Shown piece by piece: positions 23,262 through 31,410 of a DNA stretch of 42,368 nucleotides. The position numbers and the translations under genes are program-made. Numbering within the stretch: the stretch's first letter is position 1; every line of letters starts with the position of its first letter. The DNA comes from Verrucomicrobiaceae bacterium (GTDB taxonomy: Bacteria > Verrucomicrobiota > Verrucomicrobiia > Verrucomicrobiales > Akkermansiaceae): assembly GCA_027485615.1 (NCBI GenBank), contig JAIXQS010000103.1, positions 1 to 42,368 on the forward strand, written 5' to 3'. The notes under the pieces were generated by a model. It did not search any database and was not told the DNA's origin. It was given only the letters and a program-made list of their open reading frames with translations.

Positions 23262-23816
23262 ATGAAATTCCAAACGCACCTCGCCATCGCTGTTCTCGCC
23301 CTTTCTCCGCTGTCGCACGCCCAGAACAACGGGCCCGGAACGGATACGGATCCCGGAGCACAGCAGCAGGATGCCAAGAAGGACAATGACAAGGAAACCA
23401 GGAACGGCTTCTGGGAAGCGAACCTTGCGGGCGGAAACTACATGGTCGCCTTAGGTCGGATCTCCTCGGTGAGCCGCCACAAGTATGTGCTCGACGGGGT
23501 GGTCATCGTCGATGAGGTGACGATCGACACCGATGGACAGGCGCTGGCCCGGTTCTATTTCATCTCGCCGGTTAAAGTGGGAGGAACCGGCGCGGCGGCG
23601 GTGGATGCGGTGGAAAAGGCGGCGGCCCTGCTCGACGGCGCGGTGCGGCGGGGGGGGACCGATATCCAAGACATGGTGATGAAAAAATATCCGCTCACGA
23701 CACACTCCAAGACGATCGAATACCGCCTGCTTTCTGAACAACAGCTCGGCGCGCTTTACGGGAGCGCGAAGACCGCATGGGTTACTGGCAAGGGTCGGAT
23801 ATTCAGCGGCCGCTGA
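23262..23816 (+). CDS. Secreted protein of unknown function
   Basis: A 184-residue protein with a clear signal peptide (MKFQTHLAIAVLALSPLSHA, cleavage predicted after Ala20). A short acidic, Gln/Asp/Lys-rich linker (about 21-48) is followed by a compact alpha/beta part: ISSVSRHKYVLDGVVIVDEV, ARFYFISPVKVG, and a helix with AVDAVEKAAALLDGAV. I do not recognise the family. One charged segment, KKDNDKETRNGF, precedes the folded part. It is divergent from rppH (102 bp between starts) and 48 bp upstream of the rsmA-Nudix gene, and could be its upstream operon member. Confidence 0.75.
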   Translation: MKFQTHLAIAVLALSPLSHAQNNGPGTDTDPGAQQQDAKKDNDKETRNGFWEANLAGGNYMVALGRISSVSRHKYVLDGVVIVDEVTIDTDGQALARFYFISPVKVGGTGAAAVDAVEKAAALLDGAVRRGGTDIQDMVMKKYPLTTHSKTIEYRLLSEQQLGALYGSAKTAWVTGKGRIFSGR

Positions 23817-23864
23817 GAAATCTCCGCGCTCGCCAAGCCACATACCTCGGCGCAGCATCCCGCC

Positions 23865-25217
23865 GTGACCGGACAGGAAATACGTGAGGCGCTTGATCGC
23901 GCCAGGGTTCTCCCCAGCAAGCAACTCGGACAGAATTTCCTGACCGATCCGAACATGGCTCGCTGGATCGTTTCCCAGCTTGAAATTTCCGCTGATGACA
24001 CGGTCGTCGAGGTCGGCCCCGGCACGGGATCGCTCACGGAGCATGTCCTCGGAAAAGCGAAGCGCGTGGTGCTGGTGGAGTTCGATGCCCGCCTCGCGGC
24101 AGAGCTGACCGAGCGTTTCCGCAACCGTGACGATGTGGAAATACATCATGCCGACGGCGCGAAATTCGACCGCCGCACCCTTTTCAAGCACCGCCCTGTC
24201 AAGTTCCTCGGCAACCTGCCCTATTCCTCCGGCGGGGCGATCATGAAGAACATGCTCTGCCGCCCGCATCCGTTTTCGCGGGCCGTGATCATGCTCCAGA
24301 AAGAGGTGATCGACCGCCTCTCCGCGCAGCCCGGCGTAAAGGATTACGGCATCCTCAGCCTGCGCATGCAGGTGGATTGGGAAATCACGCCCCTCCGCGT
24401 GGTGCCTCCCGATGCGTTTTACCCGAGGCCGAGCATCGACTCCGCCGTCGCCGTGCTGACCCCACGCAAGGAGACGGGCGAGCCGACCTTCGACCTACGC
24501 CTCTTCGACGAGCTTGTGCGCCGGGGTTTCTCGCAGAGGAGAAAACAGCTCGGGAAGCAGCTTCCGGATTCTCCGCCATGGCGTGAGGTCGCGGAAAAAC
24601 TCGGCTGGCCGCCGACCACGCGCGGCGAGGAGCTCGATCTCGCGAAATGGATCATGCTGACCCGCGAATACGACACCCATCCGCTCAAGGACAAGCCACA
24701 GAAGGACGAAGAGATCTTCGATGTCGTCGATGAGAACGATGTTCCCGTCGGCACCTCCACACGGGCCGAGGTTCATGCGAAAAACCTCATCCACCGGGCG
24801 GTGCACGTGTTCGTGCTGAACCGCAACGGCGACCTTTACCTCCAGAAACGCTCGCGCCTTAAAGACATGAATCCGGGTGTCTGGGATTCCAGCGTCTCCG
24901 GCCACCTCGATGCGGGGGAGGACTATCTCCAAGCCGCCGTCCGCGAACTCGGCGAGGAAATCGGGATTGCCGCGAAGGCGGAGGATCTGGAACGCATCGC
25001 ATCGGTGACACCGTCAGCGGAAACCGGCTGGGAGCACATCCACGTTTTCCTCACCCGCCACAGCGGCGCGGTGAATTTCCCCGCCGCGGAAATCGAGTCG
25101 ATGATGCCTTTCACCGTCGCGGAGATCAAAGCGTGGATCGCCGCCAGCCCCGAAGATTTTTCCCCGGCATTCCGATTGATTTTTTGTGCGTCAGGCTTGT
25201 CAGAAACGGGTGACTAA
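23865..25217 (+). CDS. rsmA: Fusion of 16S rRNA dimethyladenosine transferase and a Nudix hydrolase
   Basis: A 450-residue fusion starting at GTG. Residues 1-265 are RsmA/KsgA: SKQLGQNFLTD (18-28), SAM loop VVEVGPGTGSLTEHV (47-61), catalytic NLPYSS (117-122) and the C-terminal subdomain with FSQRRKQL. This part dimethylates two adjacent adenines in helix 45 of 16S rRNA. Residues 283-440 are a Nudix domain of the YfcD/IDI-like kind, with a complete Nudix box at 346-368 (GHLDAGE-x7-RELGEEIGI). The domains are joined without a stop, and both look intact. The role of the second domain, a nucleotide or isoprenoid diphosphate hydrolase, is unknown. Its end overlaps the upstream open frame of the next gene but not its likely start. 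Confidence 0.92.
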   Translation: MTGQEIREALDRARVLPSKQLGQNFLTDPNMARWIVSQLEISADDTVVEVGPGTGSLTEHVLGKAKRVVLVEFDARLAAELTERFRNRDDVEIHHADGAKFDRRTLFKHRPVKFLGNLPYSSGGAIMKNMLCRPHPFSRAVIMLQKEVIDRLSAQPGVKDYGILSLRMQVDWEITPLRVVPPDAFYPRPSIDSAVAVLTPRKETGEPTFDLRLFDELVRRGFSQRRKQLGKQLPDSPPWREVAEKLGWPPTTRGEELDLAKWIMLTREYDTHPLKDKPQKDEEIFDVVDENDVPVGTSTRAEVHAKNLIHRAVHVFVLNRNGDLYLQKRSRLKDMNPGVWDSSVSGHLDAGEDYLQAAVRELGEEIGIAAKAEDLERIASVTPSAETGWEHIHVFLTRHSGAVNFPAAEIESMMPFTVAEIKAWIAASPEDFSPAFRLIFCASGLSETGD

Positions 25218-25230
25218 TTCCTTACCTGCC

Positions 25231-26055
25231 ATGAAACTAGGTCTCTTCTACATGGTTGTCTTCGCTCTCTCCGTCACGGCTTGTCAGAAAAAGCCCGATG
25301 AGGAGGCGCACGTGCCGGTGGTGGCGGAGGCAACTGAGGATCCGGATTGGAAGACTCATCCGATGCTGGGCTATGAGGTGATCCGCGAGTTTCCCCATGA
25401 CTCCGGGGCTTTCACGCAGGGTTTGCTGCTGTCGCAGGGACAGTGGATCGAGAGCACGGGTGGATACGGGACGACGAGCATTCGCCGTGTGGAAAGGGAG
25501 ACGGGCAAGGTGTTGATGAAGACGGATCTGCCGGCGGAATTTTTCGGGGAAGGGGCGGCAGAGATGGATGGGAAAATCTATCAGCTCACATGGCAGAGCC
25601 AGCGGGGATTCATCTACGACTCGAAGACATTGCAGAAGCTGGATGATTTCCAATACCAAGGCGAAGGCTGGGGGCTGACGAACGATGCGAGCTCACTGAT
25701 CATGAGCAACGGCAGCGACCGGCTTCGTTACATCGACCCGAAGACCTTCCGGGTGTGGAGGGAGTTGCAGGTGCGGATCGGTGGCAAGCCGGTGAATCTT
25801 CTCAACGAGCTGGAGTTCATCGAGGGCGAGATTTTCGCGAATGTCTGGCACACCGATCAGATCGTCCGCATCAATCCGAAGGATGGCAATGTGGTTGGGG
25901 TGATCGAACTGGCTGGAATCGATGCGAAGGAAAAAAGACGTGATCCCGAGCATGTGCTCAACGGCATCGCCTACGATCCCAAGACAGGGGAAATGTTCGT
26001 CACCGGAAAATGCTGGCCGAAGATCTATCAGATCCGGCTGGTTCCGCAGAAATGA
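25231..26055 (+). CDS. Glutaminyl-peptide cyclotransferase, lipoprotein form
   Basis: A 274-residue glutamine cyclotransferase of the plant/bacterial five-bladed propeller type. The start at 25231 gives a lipoprotein signal with lipobox SVTAC (Cys18). The propeller begins at YEVIREFPHDSGAFTQGLLL; the repeated blade motifs include GTTSIRRVERETGKVL, IYQLTWQSQRGFIYD, GEGWGLTND, LNELEFIEGEIFANVWHTD and RRDPEHVLNGIAYDP. These enzymes cyclise N-terminal glutamine to pyroglutamate, outside the cytoplasm here. It lies 13 bp after the rsmA-Nudix stop and converges on the ABC-F gene. Confidence 0.92.
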   Translation: MKLGLFYMVVFALSVTACQKKPDEEAHVPVVAEATEDPDWKTHPMLGYEVIREFPHDSGAFTQGLLLSQGQWIESTGGYGTTSIRRVERETGKVLMKTDLPAEFFGEGAAEMDGKIYQLTWQSQRGFIYDSKTLQKLDDFQYQGEGWGLTNDASSLIMSNGSDRLRYIDPKTFRVWRELQVRIGGKPVNLLNELEFIEGEIFANVWHTDQIVRINPKDGNVVGVIELAGIDAKEKRRDPEHVLNGIAYDPKTGEMFVTGKCWPKIYQIRLVPQK

Positions 26056-26062
26056 GCCGTCA

Positions 26063-27697
26063 TCACGAGGTCACCGCCGAGCGGTCGTCGCTCAGTCCGG
26101 ATTTCTCCAGGAAATAATCGTATCCGCCGGTGTAGCGGGTGACCACTGCGCCGCCCTGCGGATCCTTCTCGTTGCGTGTCACCTGGAGGGTCGTCTCGGC
26201 GAGTGTGCGGATGAAATGCACATCGTGGGAGATGAAAACGAGCGTGCCTTCGTAGGCTTTCAGCGCGTTGACCAGGGAGTCAATGGAGAGGATGTCGAGA
26301 TGAGTCGTCGGCTCGTCCATGAGCAGGAGGTTCGGCGGATCGACAAGGAATTTCACGAGGTTAAGCCGGGATTTCTCGCCACCGGAGAGGATGCCGCATT
26401 TTTTCTCCACGTCCGCACGGCGGAAGAGGAAAGTGCCGAGGATCGCGCGCGCGTCTTCCTCGCGGAGGGTGTCGCAGGCTCCCATCACCTCATCAAGGAC
26501 GGAGTTGAACTCATTGAGCGCCTCGGCGCGGTGCTGCGAGTAGTAGCCGATCTTGGTGAGGTAGCCGGTTTCCTTTTTCCCGGAGTCGATCTCAAGTTCG
26601 CCGGCCAGTAGCTTCAGCAAGGTGGTTTTTCCTGCGCCGTTGGGGCCGACGAGGACGATCTTGTCGCCGCGCTCGATGGTGAGATCGAGATCCTTGTAGA
26701 TGCGCTTGCCGGGGTAGGATTGGCCGGCCTTGATCAGCTCGACGACCTTTTGGTTCGAGCGCGGCGGCTGCGGGAAAGCGAATTTGAAAGGCTTGCGCGG
26801 CGCGCGGGGTTTCTCGATGCGCTCGATCTTCTCCACCAGCTTGATTCGTGACTGCACCTGCGCCGCCTTCGATCCGACCTGGCGGAAGCGCTCGATGAAT
26901 TCCATGTGGCCTTCGATTTCCTTGTTCTGGTTGCGGTAGGCCTGCACCTGCAGATCGTAGCGTTTCTCGCGCTGGTCGAGGTAGGCGGTGTAGTTTCCGT
27001 TGTAGGAAATGAGCTGCGCGGCGTCGGGATCGATCTCGATCACCGTCTCGATCATGGTGTCCATGAAATCGCGGTCGTGGGAGATCATCAGGATCGCACC
27101 GGAGTAATTCAGAAGATAACGCTGAAGCCAGAGCAGGGATAAGAGGTCGAGGTGGTTTGTCGGCTCGTCGAGCATCAACAGATCCGGCTCCATGACGAGG
27201 AGCTGGGCGAGGTGGGCGCGCATGACCCAGCCGCCGGAGTATTCGCGGGCGGGTTTGGAAAAATCCTCCTGCTTGAAGCCGAGGCCGGCTAGGATTTTTT
27301 TCGCCTTTGGCTCAAGCTGGTATCCGTTCAGCGCGGTGAACTGATCCTGCGCCTTCGCGAATTCGGGCGTGCCGAGGTTTCCGCAAGCCTCACCCTCACG
27401 GATTGTCCGCAGCAGGCCGATCATTTCCGGGGTGATGCCCATCGCGATTTCAATGATCGTCTCGTCGGTCGGCTCGCCTGCTTCCTGCGCCAAGTAGCCG
27501 GTGATCGCGTATTCGTCGCGGTCGATGGTGCCTTCGTCGGGCTGGTCTTCATCGAGTATCATGCGGAAAAGCGTGGATTTTCCCGCACCGTTGGGCCCTA
27601 CGAGGGCGACGCGCTCACCCCAGTTAATGGACATGTCCGCTTCGCGCAGCAAAGTGCGCCCGCCGAGGGTCTTGGTCAGTTTCTTGATCGTTAGCAC
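26063..27697 (-). CDS. ABC-F family ATPase (ribosome-associated)
   Basis: A 544-residue soluble protein with two ABC domains in one chain and no membrane segments. It starts at GTG (MLTIKKLTKTLGG). First domain: Walker A GPNGAGKST, signature YSGGW, Walker B LLMLDEPTNHLD; second: Walker A GPNGAGKTT, signature LSGGEKSRLNL, Walker B LLLMDEPTTHLDI. Between them lies the basic, coiled linker (RQVGSKAAQVQSRIKLVEKI) that reaches into the ribosome in ABC-F proteins. These factors rescue or tune translating ribosomes; some protect against antibiotics, but no resistance-specific feature is seen. It converges on the cyclotransferase gene, 8 bp apart. Confidence 0.93.
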   Translation of the reverse strand: MLTIKKLTKTLGGRTLLREADMSINWGERVALVGPNGAGKSTLFRMILDEDQPDEGTIDRDEYAITGYLAQEAGEPTDETIIEIAMGITPEMIGLLRTIREGEACGNLGTPEFAKAQDQFTALNGYQLEPKAKKILAGLGFKQEDFSKPAREYSGGWVMRAHLAQLLVMEPDLLMLDEPTNHLDLLSLLWLQRYLLNYSGAILMISHDRDFMDTMIETVIEIDPDAAQLISYNGNYTAYLDQREKRYDLQVQAYRNQNKEIEGHMEFIERFRQVGSKAAQVQSRIKLVEKIERIEKPRAPRKPFKFAFPQPPRSNQKVVELIKAGQSYPGKRIYKDLDLTIERGDKIVLVGPNGAGKTTLLKLLAGELEIDSGKKETGYLTKIGYYSQHRAEALNEFNSVLDEVMGACDTLREEDARAILGTFLFRRADVEKKCGILSGGEKSRLNLVKFLVDPPNLLLMDEPTTHLDILSIDSLVNALKAYEGTLVFISHDVHFIRTLAETTLQVTRNEKDPQGGAVVTRYTGGYDYFLEKSGLSDDRSAVTS

Positions 27698-27740
27698 GCC
27701 GACGAGGTAGGGGAAGGCGGCGCGGATGTCAAACTTGGCC

Positions 27741-28784
27741 TCACCCCGGTTGCTGCTGCGAGATGCAGTGGAGGGTTCCGCCTTCCTGGACGAGGTCGAG
27801 GCAATCGATGGGGATGATCTCGCGGGTGGAGAATTGATCTGCGATGATGCCTAGGGCGCGGTCGTCGTTTTTCCGCTGGCGGAAGGTGGGGACGAGCACG
27901 GCGTGGTTGAGGATGAGGAAATTCACGTAGGAGGCGGGCAGGACAGGGAGGCGCCAGCCGGGGATCTCGCAGGCCTGTGGGAGGTGGATGGGAACCACTT
28001 CGAAAGGTTTGCCGGTGGTGGTCTGGAAGTTCCAGAGGCGATGGAGGTTATCGGTGAGTGGCTTGTGATTGGGTGATGAATCGTCCGGCTCTTGGCAGGC
28101 GAGGATCGTGTCCTCGTTGGTGAAGCGGGCGAGGTCGTCGATGTGGCCGTCGGTGTCGTCGCCCTCGATGCCTTGTTTCAGCCAGAGGATTTCGGAGACG
28201 CCTAGGTTGTCGCGGAGATTTTGTTCGGTCTGCTCCCGGGAGAGGTGGGGGTTGCGGTTCGGGTTGAGCAGGACGGCTTCGGTGGTGAGGAGTTGGCCGC
28301 GCCCGTTGACCTCGATCGCGCCGCCTTCGAGGATCATGCCGCCTTTGTAAAGCGGCAGGCCGAGGGCAGCGGCGATGCGCCCGGGTATCGCGTTGTCGAG
28401 ATCCCAAGGGCCGAACTTTCCGCCCCACGCGTTGAACTCCCAATCGGTTACGGCGATATCGCCTGCCGCGTTTTTCACGAAGATGGGGCCGTGGTCGCGG
28501 CACCAGACGTCGTTGTTGGGGTGGTTGAAAAGCTCGACGTTCACGGGATCGGCCTTGGCACGGCGGCAGGCCGCAGCGATAGCTTCGTGGGATGCGCCGG
28601 GGGCGTTGATGCGTACGGTTTGGGTATGCGAGATGGCAGCGGCGATCTCGGCGAACTTGCTGTGGATGATGTCGCGTTTCTCACCGCCCCAATGGCGCGG
28701 GTCGTCCACGGGCCACGAAAGCCAGATGGCGCTTTGCGGAGACCATTCGGGCGGCATGGAGTAGCCGGATTGCGCAGGAGTCAT
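27741..28784 (-). CDS. aguA: Agmatine deiminase
   Basis: A 347-residue member of the peptidyl-arginine-deiminase-like family. Landmarks: MPPEWSPQSAIWLSWPVDD, NHPNNDVWCRDHGPIFV (substrate Asp and His), GGMILEGGAIEVNG, EGDDTDGHIDDLARF, and the catalytic cysteine near the end in LVQEGGTLHCISQQQPG. It hydrolyses agmatine to N-carbamoylputrescine and ammonia in polyamine synthesis. The partner N-carbamoylputrescine amidase (aguB) is not beside it, though it may be elsewhere. The start at 28784 gives the family N-terminus; the open frame extends 31 codons further. Confidence 0.92.
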   Translation of the reverse strand: MTPAQSGYSMPPEWSPQSAIWLSWPVDDPRHWGGEKRDIIHSKFAEIAAAISHTQTVRINAPGASHEAIAAACRRAKADPVNVELFNHPNNDVWCRDHGPIFVKNAAGDIAVTDWEFNAWGGKFGPWDLDNAIPGRIAAALGLPLYKGGMILEGGAIEVNGRGQLLTTEAVLLNPNRNPHLSREQTEQNLRDNLGVSEILWLKQGIEGDDTDGHIDDLARFTNEDTILACQEPDDSSPNHKPLTDNLHRLWNFQTTTGKPFEVVPIHLPQACEIPGWRLPVLPASYVNFLILNHAVLVPTFRQRKNDDRALGIIADQFSTREIIPIDCLDLVQEGGTLHCISQQQPG

Positions 28785-29134
28785 GGCACAAAGCTCCCGT
28801 TTCCCGGGGCGGACTTCAATCCCAACCTGCATCGAGCAGAGCCGAAACAGTGAATTGGATAAGGGAAGCGTGACCAATCCAATGATGATCCCACAGCGGT
28901 GCGGCGGTATGATGGCTCCCCCCCCTTCCCTACTTGCAGAATCACCGAACTAGCTGGTGTTGGTGCATTTGCTTCCTCTCAATGACCCCCACCCCGAAGC
29001 ATACTTCCCATCGCGCAGCATTCGGCAAATGGGCGGCGACATTCTGCAGGCGAGTGCGTCACTGTGACAAAATCGTAGCTGATGGCTGGTTTTTTGTGTA
29101 GCGCTAACCTTACAACCTTCTAATTTGAAGGCAG
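28785..29134. other. 350-bp divergent spacer with two small dyads
   Basis: The stretch lies between the divergent agmatine deiminase and single-TM protein genes. It contains the 11-bp perfect palindrome GTCACTGTGAC at 29058-29068 and, at 29116-29131, CCTTC-TAATTT-GAAGG, whose right arm is the likely Shine-Dalgarno of the next gene. No gene or RNA is recognised here; promoters for both genes should lie inside. Confidence 0.5.
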
Positions 29135-30088
29135 ATGTCTAAGTCATTACGGAGAGAGACGCGACCTTCCTTGCCGAAAATAAGAAGAGCCGGCAGGCTG
29201 GATTCCGAATTTATTCCCGTCCAAGGCCTAGGAATAGATTTGAACAGAAGAATACAGACAGTTGCGCTATTACTCATCGGGGTCCCAGCCCTGTCAGGTC
29301 TAATACTCGCGGGCCTGCATCGGCATTCCAGGATGCAGGCTGCGAAGTCGTCCGATTATGATTCCATTACCACCGTCTCCCCCGGGCATCAGGAAGGGCT
29401 TGATGGACACATGATCAAAGATCCTCTTGGAGCCCTCGCCGCCGAAAAACTGGTATCCGACGCCCTTTCCTCCAATTCCGAAAACATCACCAGACGATTC
29501 AGCCTGGAGACAGGGATGTCGCCAACCGCCGCATATAAGATCCTGAAGGAGATCCAGACGCAGGAAGGCAATGTGACGGAAGTAAAATGGTTGGGAATAC
29601 GCTACGTAGGGGATAGGGTGATCGAGGAGGTCGCTACAGAGCACACCAAGGGAAAATCGATTTCCGTCCGTCTTGCGCAGATCACGCGCCAGCCCGACGG
29701 ATCGAACAAGGTTGATTTCGGTTCATACGTGCGCAAGACCAGCCATCCATGGGAGGATATCGTGGACGGCAATGTGGAGAAATGTGTCGTCAGGGTAATG
29801 ATTTCCAAATCCGCCTACCATAACGGAGTTTTCCGCGATGACACCATATGGAGCGCCTATAATATAAGCTCCCCGGACATTGACACAAACCTTCATGTTT
29901 ACGCCGAAATCGGCTCCGAAGAGGAAAGCCGTCTCAGGGATATCCTTGCGACCGATCGTAGCTCGCAGCGCGTTACGCTTGAGATCCGCAGGGACGAGAC
30001 GCTGCTGCCGAAGCAATTCCAAGTTAGCCAAGTGATCGCCCGGGACTGGATACAAGATGACATATCCATGGATTCGGCAGGGCGATGA
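29135..30088 (+). CDS. Single-pass membrane protein of unknown function
   Basis: A 317-residue protein. A basic cytoplasmic tail of about 38 residues is followed by one membrane segment (about 40-61, TVALLLIGVPALSGLILAG), then a soluble, probably periplasmic domain of ~250 residues with mixed strands and helices (VTEVKWLGIRYVGDRVIEEV, SISVRLAQITRQPDG, WEDIVDGNVEKCVVRVMISK). I do not recognise the family. GC and codon choice look a little more AT-rich than the neighbours. It is alone on the plus strand between a large spacer and an 823-bp non-coding stretch. A small hairpin covers its ribosome-binding site. Confidence 0.7.
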   Translation: MSKSLRRETRPSLPKIRRAGRLDSEFIPVQGLGIDLNRRIQTVALLLIGVPALSGLILAGLHRHSRMQAAKSSDYDSITTVSPGHQEGLDGHMIKDPLGALAAEKLVSDALSSNSENITRRFSLETGMSPTAAYKILKEIQTQEGNVTEVKWLGIRYVGDRVIEEVATEHTKGKSISVRLAQITRQPDGSNKVDFGSYVRKTSHPWEDIVDGNVEKCVVRVMISKSAYHNGVFRDDTIWSAYNISSPDIDTNLHVYAEIGSEEESRLRDILATDRSSQRVTLEIRRDETLLPKQFQVSQVIARDWIQDDISMDSAGR

Positions 30089-30273
30089 GGCCGACGATGG
30101 CGGAGAGAAGCAGGGCTATCATGCTGGTAAACATGGTTCGACGGGAAAGATCCGCTCAAGAGCCGTGTGATTTCGCTGGTGAATGCTGATCACATGAGCA
30201 TCGCCAGAACCTTGGATTCAAGAGCCAAGTGCGACAGAATGCGAGAGTTCGGTTTCGTTACGAAGCCCAGCCA

Positions 30274-30310
30274 TTGCTTGAGTCGAAATACCCGTTGCTT
30301 GGGTCGAAGT
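30274..30310 (+). repeat. Direct repeat, two imperfect 16-bp copies
   Basis: TTGCTTGAGTCGAAAT (30274-30289) and TTGCTTGGGTCGAAGT (30295-30310) differ at two positions and are 21 bp apart start to start, two helical turns. They could be a tandem protein site or part of a dispersed repeat. Confidence 0.6.
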
Positions 30311-30469
30311 GCAGATTTTTGTTGTTGGGTGCTGTTCGCTGCTTGCTCTTGCCGAACAGAACCTACCGGATCGCCCAGCGTGTGTGATTTGGAACGCGAA
30401 AACATCCGGGTTTGCGGAGGATCTCCGGTAGAGCGGCGGGGAGGCGTGAAGCATCCCAATAGGGAGAAG

Positions 30470-30540
30470 GGGATTGCATCCCCTTTCGTTACCCCGGTTC
30501 GGTGGGCTTCGCGGATCGTGAAGAAAGGGGATGCAATCCC
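30470..30540. repeat. Perfect 18-bp inverted repeat with 35-bp loop
   Basis: The left arm GGGATTGCATCCCCTTTC (30470-30487) is the exact reverse complement of the right arm (30523-30540). Pairing continues outward for about nine more bases with two mismatches. Each arm also contains its own dyad, GGGAT-TGC-ATCCC. No T-run follows either arm. This is the form of a REP/BIME-like or MITE-like element. Confidence 0.8.
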
Positions 30541-30911
30541 ATTCTCACTATTCCCCAGCCTGCACAAAACGTAAGATTCCTTAACCTTTCCTCCGCCCCC
30601 TCCGCCGCTTGGAATCCTTGTTTTTCCGTGCTTTCCCGGCGGGCTTGCACGGAGTTCTTGCGTCTCCCCGCGTTTTTTCCTGGGCGTTACCCATGCGATC
30701 AGGGCGGTCAGGTTGTGCAACGCATGATCTCGGCGGGAGCCACCTGGACCCTTTCCGCGCAGTCACCGAGCCCACCCTCATCACCGTCGGCCTCCCCTCC
30801 GGCGCGACGGTGGAGGTCTACATCGTCCCCGCCAACGCCACCGGCGACGGCCCCCGCCCAGCACGACGGTTCCGGCTGTGGTGCCGTGAAATGAAGTGAG
30901 AGTCGGGGGGC

Positions 30912-31229
30912 TCAAGGATTCGCCCGGCCCTCGGCCTTGGCTTTCCTGAGGCGCTCGGCGAAGGCGGGATCGACGCCCGGTCCGGGCGGCGGTGTCGGAT
31001 CCATGAGGAGGCGCCCGAGATCGCCGAAAAGGCGGTTGATCAGGAGAAAGGCGAGGCTGCCGAGGGCGAGGATAACGGAGCTCCAGACGCAGCGGTTGGC
31101 GACAACATTCCCGATGGAACCCCAGGACTGGAGAATCCCGGCGAAGGTGGCGACGGCGATGCAAATAGTGAGGATCCAGAACACGAAGGCCTTGATCACA
31201 TTATGGGGAAGATAGCCTTTCTCGCTCAT
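30912..31229 (-). CDS. Small two-TM membrane protein of unknown function
   Basis: A 105-residue protein; the start at 31229 (MSEKGYLPHNVIK) is chosen because the longer in-frame start adds an atypical Arg-rich leader. Two hydrophobic segments are seen, about 13-32 (AFVFWILTICIAVATFAGIL) and 47-65 (SSVILALGSLAFLLINRLF), followed by a cytoplasmic-looking tail with a Pro/Gly stretch (PTPPPGPGVD) and a charged helix (FAERLRKAKAEGRANP). No family is recognised. It stands alone between a repeat-rich stretch and a divergent secreted-protein gene. Confidence 0.65.
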   Translation of the reverse strand: MSEKGYLPHNVIKAFVFWILTICIAVATFAGILQSWGSIGNVVANRCVWSSVILALGSLAFLLINRLFGDLGRLLMDPTPPPGPGVDPAFAERLRKAKAEGRANP

Positions 31230-31410
31230 GGTGGTGCAGATGGGGATTGGATTAACCATCCCATGTCTGGAAACTAGGCGTAGCGGAAAATCGCGTCCAG
31301 CAAGAAGTCTTGGCAAAATGATCGAATGGAACGGGCCTCACCGCGTCCAACGCGCGGGCGCACGGGAAAACCGCTTTCCTTTTCCACCCCGAATCCTAAC
31401 CTGAAACACA

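Larger units (their letters stand above)
30089..30911. other. 823-bp stretch without a supportable gene, rich in repeats
   Basis: Open frames on both strands here are of low quality (Arg/Ser/Pro-rich, overlapping). The stretch contains an 18-bp perfect inverted repeat at 30470-30540, a 21-bp-period direct repeat at 30274-30310, and one short plus-strand stretch before the stop at 30899 (LITVGLPSGATVEVYIVPA, about 30777-30833) that reads like the end of a real protein and may be a gene remnant. It looks like a scar or a non-autonomous repeat landing site. Confidence 0.5.

Noticed and set aside
30274..30540. Possible CRISPR array
   Set aside because: Only two copies of each short repeat, not regularly spaced, and no cas gene in the window.
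30190..30720. 176-codon minus-strand frame in the repeat-rich stretch
   Set aside because: Its composition (Arg, Ser, Pro, Gly runs) and passage through the inverted repeat make it unlikely to be a protein gene.
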